Assembly: GCA_012962055.1 (NCBI GenBank)
Contig: DTYD01000065.1
Location: 1 to 11,610, forward strand
Origin: Hadesarchaea archaeon
Lineage (GTDB): Archaea; Hadarchaeota; Hadarchaeia; Hadarchaeales; Hadarchaeaceae
DNA: 11,610 nucleotides
Reading direction: 5' to 3'
Positions 1 to 6,193 of this stretch are shown in pieces (positions within the stretch are counted from its first letter, which is position 1; each line of letters opens with the position of its first letter). The notes beneath the pieces were generated by a model. The model made no database searches and was not told the origin of the DNA. It saw only the letters and a program-made list of their open reading frames with translations. Position numbers and translations under genes: made by a program.

Positions 1-729
1 GGAAGGGAGCCTTTTCAAGAGATCCCTTATCTCCTTATAGAACTTGGTACTCTGGGATATTCCCACCAAATACTGCCCATTCTTTGGGTGCTTTTTGATC
101 CAACCCTCGGCCAGCCAAATTCCAAAGAATCTAAGCCAATCATTCATTGGAATCTTCTTTTCTGGAATTTCCAATGTCTGAAGTTTTAGACCTGATTGAA
201 ACGCCTTCTGCTTTATTGCGTCTGTAGTGCGATGTGAGACTGCCTGAAGCTGTTTAGGAGATATATGTGCATAATCTTTTCTCATGAAGTCTATCTCTTC
301 TTTTGTCCATGGGTGTCCCTTTTTTTCTATGCAATTCTCACTGTCTAAAACAAGTTTCCCGTAATTTGGTGGCATAGAAACTTTGGGGAGCACGAAAAAC
401 TCCTTATCTCTCCCCTTCCACTTTATACCCAAAAGAGGAATGTTGTGCGTCTGCGTAACATCTTTAGCTCCTTTGAAGTACAGTTTTTTGTTTTTTGACC
501 TTCTGCTAGAAACGAGCATCCTGTGGTCAGGGGTTACCAGAAGGTCTATATTCCTGTTCTTGAAATGAACCATCTTTCCGTTGTATCGGAATTTGTAAAT
601 TCCAATGGGCTTCTGATATTCAAGTTCGCGAGTTTCTATGTTCAAGGTTGCTATTTCATCACTCGGCTTAACATTCTTGAACCATTTCCACCCATCCCTT
701 GTTAGAACCTCGGTTTTTTCGTCATAGCA
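1..729 (-). mobile_element. N-terminal part of a LAGLIDADG intein in NrdD
   Basis: The NrdD frame switches from host sequence to an intein at Cys555 (codon 729-727). Intein residue numbering from that Cys: block A is CYDEKTEVLTRDGW (1-14), a Hint-domain opening with the catalytic Cys1. Block B is VTPDHRMLV (65-73) with the T-x-x-H motif. Residues 141-182 (WTKEE...AIKQKA..SGLK) resemble a SANT/Myb-like helix-turn-helix. The first LAGLIDADG motif is FFGIWLAEGWI (201-211), with the acidic residue E208. At least 243 residues are present; the second LAGLIDADG motif and splicing blocks F and G are off the left edge, so splicing competence cannot be judged. Archaeal NrdD proteins usually continue as TPTF-S, so the residue after the intein is probably Ser (inference). 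Confidence 0.9.
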
Positions 730-2391
730 GAATGTAGGCGTTATGGTGTAGTACGGCAACCTGAAGTTCTCCGCTATCTTTCGAACAAGTGTCTTACAAC
801 CCTCCGCACTGCTGACCGCTTCACCCAAGAAGCCGTGAAGGATCGTGCCACCGTTGTAAAGCACTTGAAGGTCGTCTTGATGGCGGATGGCTTCGATGAG
901 GTTGTTCGTGTACCCTACTGGGAGGTGAGTAGAATTGGTGTAATACGGCACTTTTTTGCCCGCAGTGATGATCTTGGGATAACGCTTCTTGTCAAGTCTC
1001 GCCAAGTGATGGGAGGTTCCCTCGGCAGGAGTAGCCTCGAGATTATAAATATTGCCCGTTTCATCTTGGAACTCGACCAGCCGCTCGCGCATGAACTTCA
1101 GCACTTTGATAGCGAAATCTTTGCCCGCCTTTGTCTGGATGCCATCACCTATAAAATTCAGGCAGGCTTCGTGCATCCCAACCAAACCGATTGTTGAGAA
1201 GTGAAACTTCAGCGTGCCGAGGTAGCGCGCCGAGAAGGGCAACAAACCGCGTTTCATGTTTTGCTCGACCAGCTTTCGCTTGATCTCCAAACTATTTTTA
1301 GCGAGTTCCATCAGGTGTTCGAGCCTTTCGAAGAAATCGCTTTCATCTTTTGAAACATGACCCAAACGAGGCATGTTGATCGTGCACACGCCAATGCTTC
1401 CAGTTTTATCTGCATAACCAAAGAAGCCCCCATAACGGCGATGAAGCTCTTTCAAATCAAGCATTAAACGGCAGCACATCGACCTGACTTCCCGCGGGTC
1501 AATGCCGCCCTTGATGCAGTTTTGGAAGTAAGGGATCCCGAACTTCGCCGTTACCGCAAAGAGCAGATTCGAAACCTCGGAATCCCAATCGAAGTCCTTA
1601 GTGATATTAAAAGTTGGGATGGGAAAAGTGAAGATCCGCCCACGCATGTCGCCATGTAACATCACGTCGAGGAACGCTCGGTTGATGAGGTCGGCTTCGG
1701 ACTGGTAGTCTGCGTAGGTTTCATCGAGCGCTTTGCCGCCGTAGATAACCGGCTCTTTTTTCATGTCCTCGGGCACCTTGAGCTCAAATGTCACGTTGGT
1801 GAACGGAGTCTGCCCGCCCCAACGTGATGAAATATTGAGATTATAAATGAACTCCTGCATCGCCTGCTTTACCTGCTTGTAGCTCAACTTGTCCTTTCGT
1901 ACAAAAGGAGCAAGGTAGACGTCAAGCGAGTTTACTGCCTGTGCGCCTGCCCACTCGTTTTGGATGCTTCCCAAAAAATTTGATATCTGAAGAAGAGCTG
2001 ACGAAAAATGTCTTGGGGGTGAAGACTCGGTTCTCCCACGAACACCGCTGAAGCCGTGTAAGAGCAGGTCCTCTATGCTCCATCCGGCGCAATAACCGAC
2101 TATACCAAACGGCAGATTATGAATGTGAAAATCGCCTTCGATGTGGGCCTTAGCTATCTCGCGCGGATATACCTCTGAAAGCGTGTAGCGGGCAACCGTT
2201 TCCCCTGCTGCTTGGAGAAAAAGAGATGAAAATGAATAAGGCACGTTGGCGTTCTCCCTGACCCGCCAGTCCCGCATGTCCAGATAGTCGTCAACAAACT
2301 TTACCGCATCTATGTACTGGTGCTTGAGAGGGGTGCGCCTTTTTGGCCTCTCCTCCTCGACTTTTCGGTGGCGTTTAGAGCGAGCAAACAT
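1..2391 (-). CDS. nrdD: Anaerobic ribonucleoside-triphosphate reductase, interrupted by an intein; 3' end off the left edge
   Basis: Class III reductase large subunit, which reduces ribonucleotides to deoxyribonucleotides using a glycyl radical made by NrdG. One uninterrupted frame of 797 codons runs from the ATG at 2391 to the window edge. Host residues 1-554 carry family motifs: DWRVRENAN (41-49), GDFHIH (86-91), GYCAGWS (99-105), NEWAGAQA (145-152), RWGGQTPFTN (190-199), SMCCRL (304-309, the likely active-site cysteine region), the LPFSARYLG stretch near 384-392, and YYTITPTF (547-554). At Cys555 the protein enters an intein. The C-terminal zinc cysteines and glycyl-radical loop must lie beyond position 1. 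The start is supported by AGGCGAT four bases upstream. From this start there is no N-terminal ATP-cone, only about 30 basic residues. No nrdG is visible. The upstream gene is a homing endonuclease ending one base before the ATG. Confidence 0.93.
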   Translation of the reverse strand, partial: MFARSKRHRKVEEERPKRRTPLKHQYIDAVKFVDDYLDMRDWRVRENANVPYSFSSLFLQAAGETVARYTLSEVYPREIAKAHIEGDFHIHNLPFGIVGYCAGWSIEDLLLHGFSGVRGRTESSPPRHFSSALLQISNFLGSIQNEWAGAQAVNSLDVYLAPFVRKDKLSYKQVKQAMQEFIYNLNISSRWGGQTPFTNVTFELKVPEDMKKEPVIYGGKALDETYADYQSEADLINRAFLDVMLHGDMRGRIFTFPIPTFNITKDFDWDSEVSNLLFAVTAKFGIPYFQNCIKGGIDPREVRSMCCRLMLDLKELHRRYGGFFGYADKTGSIGVCTINMPRLGHVSKDESDFFERLEHLMELAKNSLEIKRKLVEQNMKRGLLPFSARYLGTLKFHFSTIGLVGMHEACLNFIGDGIQTKAGKDFAIKVLKFMRERLVEFQDETGNIYNLEATPAEGTSHHLARLDKKRYPKIITAGKKVPYYTNSTHLPVGYTNNLIEAIRHQDDLQVLYNGGTILHGFLGEAVSSAEGCKTLVRKIAENFRLPYYTITPTFCYDEKTEVLTRDGWKWFKNVKPSDEIATLNIETRELEYQKPIGIYKFRYNGKMVHFKNRNIDLLVTPDHRMLVSSRRSKNKKLYFKGAKDVTQTHNIPLLGIKWKGRDKEFFVLPKVSMPPNYGKLVLDSENCIEKKGHPWTKEEIDFMRKDYAHISPKQLQAVSHRTTDAIKQKAFQSGLKLQTLEIPEKKIPMNDWLRFFGIWLAEGWIKKHPKNGQYLVGISQSTKFYKEIRDLLKRLPS

Positions 2392-2392
2392 T

Positions 2393-3166
2393 TCAATCGC
2401 CTGTATTTTGCAAAAATTTTCGAATCTTAAATGAGCTAGTAGCTTTTGATAAAAAGTACTCAACCGATTCTTGTCTGTGGATTTGAACCATGAAACTATC
2501 TTTTCGTCTATATATCTCCGAGTGAATCTGGTATTTGAACAAAATACTTTGCAGAGCCTCAATGTTGTTTCGGTGTTTCGAAACAGCGCCAAAAGAATGT
2601 ATCTTGTTTTTATATCTGGAATCAAAATGTATGCTTCCCTCAGCGTCAAATAGCCCTTCTACAAATCCCCACAAAGCTTCATCATTGTTGAGAAAGTTCG
2701 GAATCTTCCAATGGTAATCTTCACATTTGCAAGGTCTTAATGCTTCATGTAAAATTTTTGAATTTACCGTTACCTGAAACATCAGGCCTGTTTTGATTTC
2801 TCTGTTTGGAAATTTTCTTGTTTTTGTGCGAGAAGACCTAAACGGATGCGCTCCAAGTTTCTTGGCACATTTGAAAAAATAGTCTAAAATATCATTTTTT
2901 GCTGATTGAATAAAAATGTAATAGTTACAGGAATCCGAAGAATAACGAATGAATCCGTCCTCAATAACTAATCCGCAGAAATAACCCAAAATTCTTGTGG
3001 GAGTTAGAGAAATATTCAGCATGCGAGGTTTGTAATTAGGAAGCCCTCTTACTTTTCTCCAAATTTGAACAGCTTTCGACGTAATCCCTTCTATCCGAGC
3101 GATTCCACAGTCGTTCAACCCTTTTTTGTAAAGTTCCGTCCTATTGTTGTTAAGGGAACTTCTCAT
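2393..3166 (-). CDS. Free-standing LAGLIDADG homing endonuclease
   Basis: A 257-residue double-motif LAGLIDADG protein, expected to cleave a long specific DNA target and so promote copying of its own gene. Motif 1 is LGYFCGLVIEDG (60-71, acidic D70) and motif 2 is WGFVEGLFDAEG (166-177, acidic E176), so both catalytic acids are kept. Residues 11-43 (ELYKKGLND...WRKVRGLP) form a helix-turn-helix-like N-terminus, as often seen in archaeal intron-encoded or free-standing endonucleases. There are no intein splicing blocks. It starts with ATG inside the zinc-ribbon gene (17-bp overlap) and stops with TGA one base before the nrdD ATG. The gene is visibly A+T-rich (the line 2881-2940 has 16 G+C of 60; a line inside nrdD, 1741-1800, has 29 of 60), which fits recent transfer. 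The reading frame is intact. Confidence 0.85.
   Translation of the reverse strand: MRSSLNNNRTELYKKGLNDCGIARIEGITSKAVQIWRKVRGLPNYKPRMLNISLTPTRILGYFCGLVIEDGFIRYSSDSCNYYIFIQSAKNDILDYFFKCAKKLGAHPFRSSRTKTRKFPNREIKTGLMFQVTVNSKILHEALRPCKCEDYHWKIPNFLNNDEALWGFVEGLFDAEGSIHFDSRYKNKIHSFGAVSKHRNNIEALQSILFKYQIHSEIYRRKDSFMVQIHRQESVEYFLSKATSSFKIRKFLQNTGD
2396..2402 (-). promoter_or_regulatory. Shine-Dalgarno of nrdD, inside the endonuclease gene
   Basis: AGGCGAT, one mismatch from AGGTGAT, sits four bases before the nrdD ATG at 2391. It lies entirely within the last codons and stop of the upstream homing endonuclease gene. It decides the nrdD start and makes translational coupling of the two genes likely. 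Confidence 0.5.
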
Positions 3167-3272
3167 GATTCTTTCTCCTAAAAAGCTTTCGACAATTGGG
3201 GCAGGTGATGTACATCAACTTAGACTTTGAGGCCCATTTATAATTGCATCGAGGACACTTGACCATTTTCAT
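3150..3272 (-). CDS. Small zinc-ribbon protein of the endonuclease cassette
   Basis: A 40-residue protein starting MKMVKCPRCNYKW and containing two CxxC knuckles: CPRC (residues 6-9) and CPNC (residues 24-27), 14 residues apart, followed by a basic tail (RKLFRRKNHEK). This is a minimal zinc ribbon. Small proteins of this type are often found just upstream of archaeal LAGLIDADG genes; a role as DNA-binding helper or regulator of the endonuclease is inference. ATG codons at 3272 and 3266 are both possible starts; the first has AGTGAT directly upstream. The stop TAA (3152-3150) lies 17 bp inside the endonuclease gene, so the two are probably translated together. Confidence 0.7.
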   Translation of the reverse strand: MKMVKCPRCNYKWASKSKLMYITCPNCRKLFRRKNHEKFP

Positions 3273-3290
3273 CACTTCTACTTATACTAC

Positions 3291-3300
3291 TTCTATTTAA
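3291..3300 (-). promoter_or_regulatory. Candidate TATA box of the zinc-ribbon/endonuclease cassette
   Basis: On the minus strand TTAAATAGAA lies about 25 bases before the zinc-ribbon ATG at 3272, the spacing expected for an archaeal leaderless transcript. It falls just after the RNase HII stop codon. There is no clear BRE. If real, the cassette, and nrdD behind it, have their own promoter. Confidence 0.3.
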
Positions 3301-3302
3301 CA

Positions 3303-3947
3303 CTAGCGTTTGGTGATCTGCTTTTTAATGCGCTGCGCCGTTTCCCATGATTTCCTCGCAAACTCCGGCAGCTCCCCGTGCTCCCGCACCCATCGCTCAA
3401 GAAAAGTGATCGTACGAGGATCGGCAGGATAACCCGACCCGAAGAAACCATACTTTTTGTGGAGCTCACTAATGATTTCGTCCCTCCTCACCTTCGCCAC
3501 GATGGAAGCCGCAGCGACCACGGGATATTTCACATCAGCCTTTTGTTCAGATATCACCCTTGTTTTGAGAAGCAAGCGCTCACGTATCCAGTTCCCGAAG
3601 CGCTCCGCATCGATATCGGAAGCGTCAACGTAAGCTATATCAGGTTTCAATTTAGCGATGACTCCTGCCATCGTCTCTGCTTCCAAACGATTGAGTTTGA
3701 AGAGGGGTCGTTTAGATTGAACGGCTTCGTCTATTCTAGCTGGAGGGAGCTCGGCGATTGCATGAGCGAGGGCGGTTTCTTTAATAAATCGACAAAGAGT
3801 TTCCCTCCTTTTGGGGGAAAGTGTTTTCGAGTCTTTTACTCTCATCGCTTTTAGTTTTTCGATGTTTTTTTCATCAAATAAAACAGCCGCAATGACCAAC
3901 GGACCTATAACGGGCCCCCTCCCGGCATCATCGACTCCAGCTATCAT
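3303..3947 (-). CDS. rnhB: Ribonuclease HII
   Basis: A 214-residue archaeal RNase HII, which cuts the RNA strand of RNA-DNA hybrids at primers and misinserted ribonucleotides. Motifs: GVDDAGRGPVIGPLVIA (4-20), DSKTLSP (39-45), YVDASD (106-111), EQKADVKYPVVAAASIVAKV (134-153) and GSGYPADP (170-177, with the conserved Tyr). The four-acid active site would be D6, D7, D108 and D138. The second acid, normally Glu in the DEAGRG motif, is Asp here, a conservative change. The start ATG at 3947 overlaps the stop of the upstream cyclo-ligase-family gene by four bases (ATGA), so translation is coupled. Length is normal for the family. Confidence 0.95.
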   Translation of the reverse strand: MIAGVDDAGRGPVIGPLVIAAVLFDEKNIEKLKAMRVKDSKTLSPKRRETLCRFIKETALAHAIAELPPARIDEAVQSKRPLFKLNRLEAETMAGVIAKLKPDIAYVDASDIDAERFGNWIRERLLLKTRVISEQKADVKYPVVAAASIVAKVRRDEIISELHKKYGFFGSGYPADPRTITFLERWVREHGELPEFARKSWETAQRIKKQITKR

Positions 3948-4642
3948 CGTTTTCCCCTCAATTCAGCAAGGATTGGCATTTGCTTAAACGCATCGCTCGG
4001 CAGGAGTTTCCAAATGATTCCTCGCGGTTTCTGGTATGTGTGAGCTGTCTCGATAATGCGGTCCGGTGTCACGATTAAATCGACGGGCGCATCGTGCTCG
4101 CTCATCGGAACCTCGTTGACGATTTGGATGGGGTGGACCGTTGTCACGATGGGTGTAGTGTCCGTGATGACATCCGCCTCCCGGAGGATTGCCACTTCCA
4201 TATCACCGAACCCCCTGCTTTTTCCAAGCCTACCACCTTTCCTATCAACAGCCACGGAACCCTCGATGACCAAATTCACCTTTAACCCACAAACGTCTGT
4301 TTTGTTTCCGCACCTGAGGGCACCTCGGATGCTCGCCGCTTCCCTCACATCTCTCATCTCCGCTGGGTCGAGCGCGATGAAACCTCCCTGAAGCTTCGGG
4401 GTCGCCATGATCACGCGTTTTCCGTCACGTAGTGCCACTTCACGTACCGGCAGCTGGGGGGCGTCGGGGTTGACAAATACCGTCTTCGCCGATCTGTAAA
4501 CCGGCAGAGAGCGGAGTCGCATAGCTGCCTGCCGGCTGCCCTTGAAGTTTGGAATCCTACCTCGAATAGGCCGGGGAAAAGTTGCTACTCCTTTGGCCTC
4601 CATTCTCGTCCAGACCAGCTCACGGATTGATTGCTTATCCAT
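3944..4642 (-). CDS. 5-formyltetrahydrofolate cyclo-ligase family protein
   Basis: A 232-residue archaeal member of the family that includes 5,10-methenyl-THF synthetase. The N-terminal GRIPNFKGSRQAAMRLRSLP (28-47) and the ATPKLQGGF stretch (80-88) are typical. The glycine-rich GGRLGKSRGFGDMEVAIL (136-153) corresponds to the nucleotide-binding signature near the active site, followed by ITDTTPIVTTVHPIQIVNE (159-177). Archaeal members are often annotated as methenyltetrahydrofolate synthetases, but their substrate is poorly known; they may act on another pterin carrier. ATG at 4642 follows GGTGAG, 11 bases after the stop of the DNA glycosylase gene, and the 3' end overlaps rnhB. The operon mixes nucleic-acid repair with one-carbon chemistry. 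Confidence 0.85.
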   Translation of the reverse strand: MDKQSIRELVWTRMEAKGVATFPRPIRGRIPNFKGSRQAAMRLRSLPVYRSAKTVFVNPDAPQLPVREVALRDGKRVIMATPKLQGGFIALDPAEMRDVREAASIRGALRCGNKTDVCGLKVNLVIEGSVAVDRKGGRLGKSRGFGDMEVAILREADVITDTTPIVTTVHPIQIVNEVPMSEHDAPVDLIVTPDRIIETAHTYQKPRGIIWKLLPSDAFKQMPILAELRGKR

Positions 4643-4653
4643 TCCCTCACCAA

Positions 4654-5229
4654 CTACCTTGAAACGTGAAGATTTCCCAGCACGTAAAACCGAAGCTTCC
4701 GTTTGAGGTCCTTGCTCACCCCTATCCGGTGGGAGGACGCAATCTCGATAGGCCTATTTTCTCCACCGGTTATCACGAGCTCGCTTTTAGGATCTGTCAG
4801 GTCAAGCCCGTGATGATTGTATGTTATCCCCATTGCCTGCGTCAGCTTTCCAGGTCCCGATGCCAAATTTTGCTCGTCCGTAGTGCCCCTTCGTTGTTTC
4901 ATCAGCTTTAGCCCTTCAAGCGGCTCCAGCGCGCGGATCAGCACGGCCCCCGGGACGCCTTCGCGCTCCGTCGTGACGTTAAACATCCACCGCGCGTGGA
5001 TCATGTACACGAACGCCAGCCCGCCCTCCTCCCACATGAGCCAGTTCAACTTTGTTCGTCTGCGTGAAGCACGAGATGCAGGATCGTTCTTACCGTAATA
5101 CGCCTCCGTCTCGACTATCCTGCCGCTGGTTATCCCTTCTCGTGAACGGTGAACTAGCGTTTTATTCAGCAATCCCCGGGCCACCTGCGCGGTATCTCTT
5201 TCGTAAAACGACCTAGGAAGCTGTGCCAC
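4654..5229 (-). CDS. DNA-3-methyladenine glycosylase (AAG/Mpg family)
   Basis: A 191-residue enzyme of the alkyladenine DNA glycosylase fold, which removes alkylated or deaminated purines to start base-excision repair. Motifs in order: ARGLLNKTLV (17-26), GRIVETEAYYG (36-46) containing the catalytic Glu, NDPASRAS (48-55), FVYMIHARWMFNVTT (73-87), GAVLIRALEP (94-103), RRG (113-115) and SGPGKLTQAMGI (124-135). The family usually has His in DPASHA and a YGMH-type stretch; this protein has Arg and HARW there. The length is close to bacterial and archaeal homologues. The start is GTG at 5229, with GGGGGT eight bases upstream. It is the first gene of the minus-strand run that continues through rnhB to nrdD. 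Confidence 0.93.
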   Translation of the reverse strand: MAQLPRSFYERDTAQVARGLLNKTLVHRSREGITSGRIVETEAYYGKNDPASRASRRRTKLNWLMWEEGGLAFVYMIHARWMFNVTTEREGVPGAVLIRALEPLEGLKLMKQRRGTTDEQNLASGPGKLTQAMGITYNHHGLDLTDPKSELVITGGENRPIEIASSHRIGVSKDLKRKLRFYVLGNLHVSR

Positions 5230-5299
5230 TCAAGACCCCCATCGAGAATAGGCGAAAGCTAAAATAACTCTAATCCATGTTTAATTAGGGGGTTGAAAA
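5230..5299. promoter_or_regulatory. Divergent promoter region
   Basis: This 70-bp gap separates two divergent genes. For the plus-strand gene, CGAAAG (5253-5258) followed by CTAAAATA (5259-5266) looks like a BRE plus TATA pair, and the Shine-Dalgarno GGGGGT (5288-5293) precedes the ATG at 5300. For the minus-strand gene, ATTAA-rich sequence near 5281-5287 could be a TATA box, and GGGGGT (complement of 5235-5240) is its Shine-Dalgarno. Box assignments are by eye. Confidence 0.45.
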
Positions 5300-5962
5300 A
5301 TGAAGCTTGACCCAAAGGTGAGGGAAAAGTATCCGAGTTTTATCGCGGGTTACGCCCTTGTCAGCGGCGTCACAATCGAGCCCACCGTTGAAGGGTTGAT
5401 AGAGAGAAAACGACAGACCTTCAGCGACCTCAAGGTGCGATACGGTAGCACAGATGTACTTGATTTACCTGAGACCAAGGCTTACCGTTCATTCTTCAAG
5501 GCGATGGGAGCGGATCCGTCCAGCTATCGTCCGGCACCCGAGTACCTGTTGCGGAGAGCGCTCGACGACCGATTCCCAAGTATCAACAATCTCGTCGATT
5601 CTTGTCTACTGGCGACCGTGGAAAACTGGGTTTCGACCGGAGTTTACGATGCCGAGCGGATAAAAGGTGATGCGAAGACTACACTGACAACGGAAACAGA
5701 GCCGTTTGAACTCATCGACGGACGCAAGCTCACCCCAAAGCCTGACGAGATAATCCTACGGGACGACCAAAAAGTGCTGGCTGCCTACACACTGGGCGAC
5801 GCTAAAGCAACGATGATCACGCAAAAGACTTCCAACGCGTTAATAGTGCTCTGGAACTCCCCTGGAATAGAGAGAGACAGGGTTGAGGCTACACTCAGTT
5901 CCGTTACAACTTATGCCAGAAGGTACTGCGGCGGACATCTCGAAAAAAGCGAAATTTTGTAG
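5300..5962 (+). CDS. Free-standing B3/B4 domain protein
   Basis: A 220-residue protein built from the B3/B4 domain otherwise found in the beta subunit of phenylalanyl-tRNA synthetase, where it edits mischarged tRNA. Recognisable features: Y-x-S-F-I-A-G-Y near the N-terminus (11-18), ETKAYRSFFKAMGADPSSYRPAPEYLLRR (roughly 58-86, the K-x-M-G-x-D-P-x-x-x-R-P-A motif), FPSINNLVDSCLL (92-104), and the C-terminal NALIVLWNSPG (182-192). Stand-alone copies occur in archaea and bacteria; trans-editing of aminoacyl-tRNA is proposed but unproven for this one. ATG is preceded by GGGGGTTG. The TAG stop is followed after six bases by the next gene's ATG, so an operon with the membrane gene and pabBC is likely. 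Confidence 0.88.
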   Translation: MKLDPKVREKYPSFIAGYALVSGVTIEPTVEGLIERKRQTFSDLKVRYGSTDVLDLPETKAYRSFFKAMGADPSSYRPAPEYLLRRALDDRFPSINNLVDSCLLATVENWVSTGVYDAERIKGDAKTTLTTETEPFELIDGRKLTPKPDEIILRDDQKVLAAYTLGDAKATMITQKTSNALIVLWNSPGIERDRVEATLSSVTTYARRYCGGHLEKSEIL

Positions 5963-5968
5963 GTCGAC

Positions 5969-6178
5969 ATGGCACGCGCCTTCACGCTGCTCGGGTAACC
6001 TTGATTCTGTTGGGTGTAGCTTTCCTGCTTCTCCCGGTCATTGGGAAGTACGTTGACCTCTCACAGGTGCCATCTTGGCTGGTCTATATCTACCACATAA
6101 ACGGGTTTTACTTTCACCTCGCCTTTGCTCTTGGTGCTTTCGTTCGTCATATTTATCACCTATCTGCTGACTCATTGA
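5969..6178 (+). pseudogene. Small two-segment membrane protein gene with two frameshifts
   Basis: An ATG at 5969 with AGGT five bases upstream starts MARAFTLLG, then hits TAA. Reading on from 5995 in another frame gives a hydrophobic segment (VTLILLGVAFLLLPVIGKY) and a linker ending NGFYF at 6114. Returning to the first frame from 6116 gives TSPLLLVLSFVIFITYLLTH and a TGA at 6176-6178. Joined, the roughly 70-residue product has two membrane helices and a G-F-Y-F-(x)-T-S-P-L-L hinge reminiscent of DUF2905-type small membrane proteins. The first break fits loss of one G from a G run at 5993-5995. The second fits an inserted base, or loss of an AC pair, near 6115-6118. It may be a real gene spoiled by assembly indels or a decaying gene. 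Confidence 0.6.
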
Positions 6179-6193
6179 ATCCCAGTTCGATTT

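Noticed and set aside
835..1197. Plus-strand open frame of 120 residues
   Set aside because: It lies entirely antisense to conserved NrdD coding sequence and has no recognisable motifs.
2393..3166. The LAGLIDADG gene as a second intein at the N-terminus of NrdD
   Set aside because: It is in a different frame from nrdD, has its own start and stop, and lacks the block A, B and G splicing motifs including any terminal His-Asn.
2392..3302. The cassette as an intron interrupting nrdD
   Set aside because: Only about 30 bases lie between the cassette and the rnhB stop, and they hold no upstream exon of nrdD. I saw no exon boundary or bulge-helix-bulge pairing by eye.
3378..3854. Plus-strand open frame of 158 residues
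   Set aside because: It is the complement of rnhB, whose conserved active-site motifs fix the coding strand.
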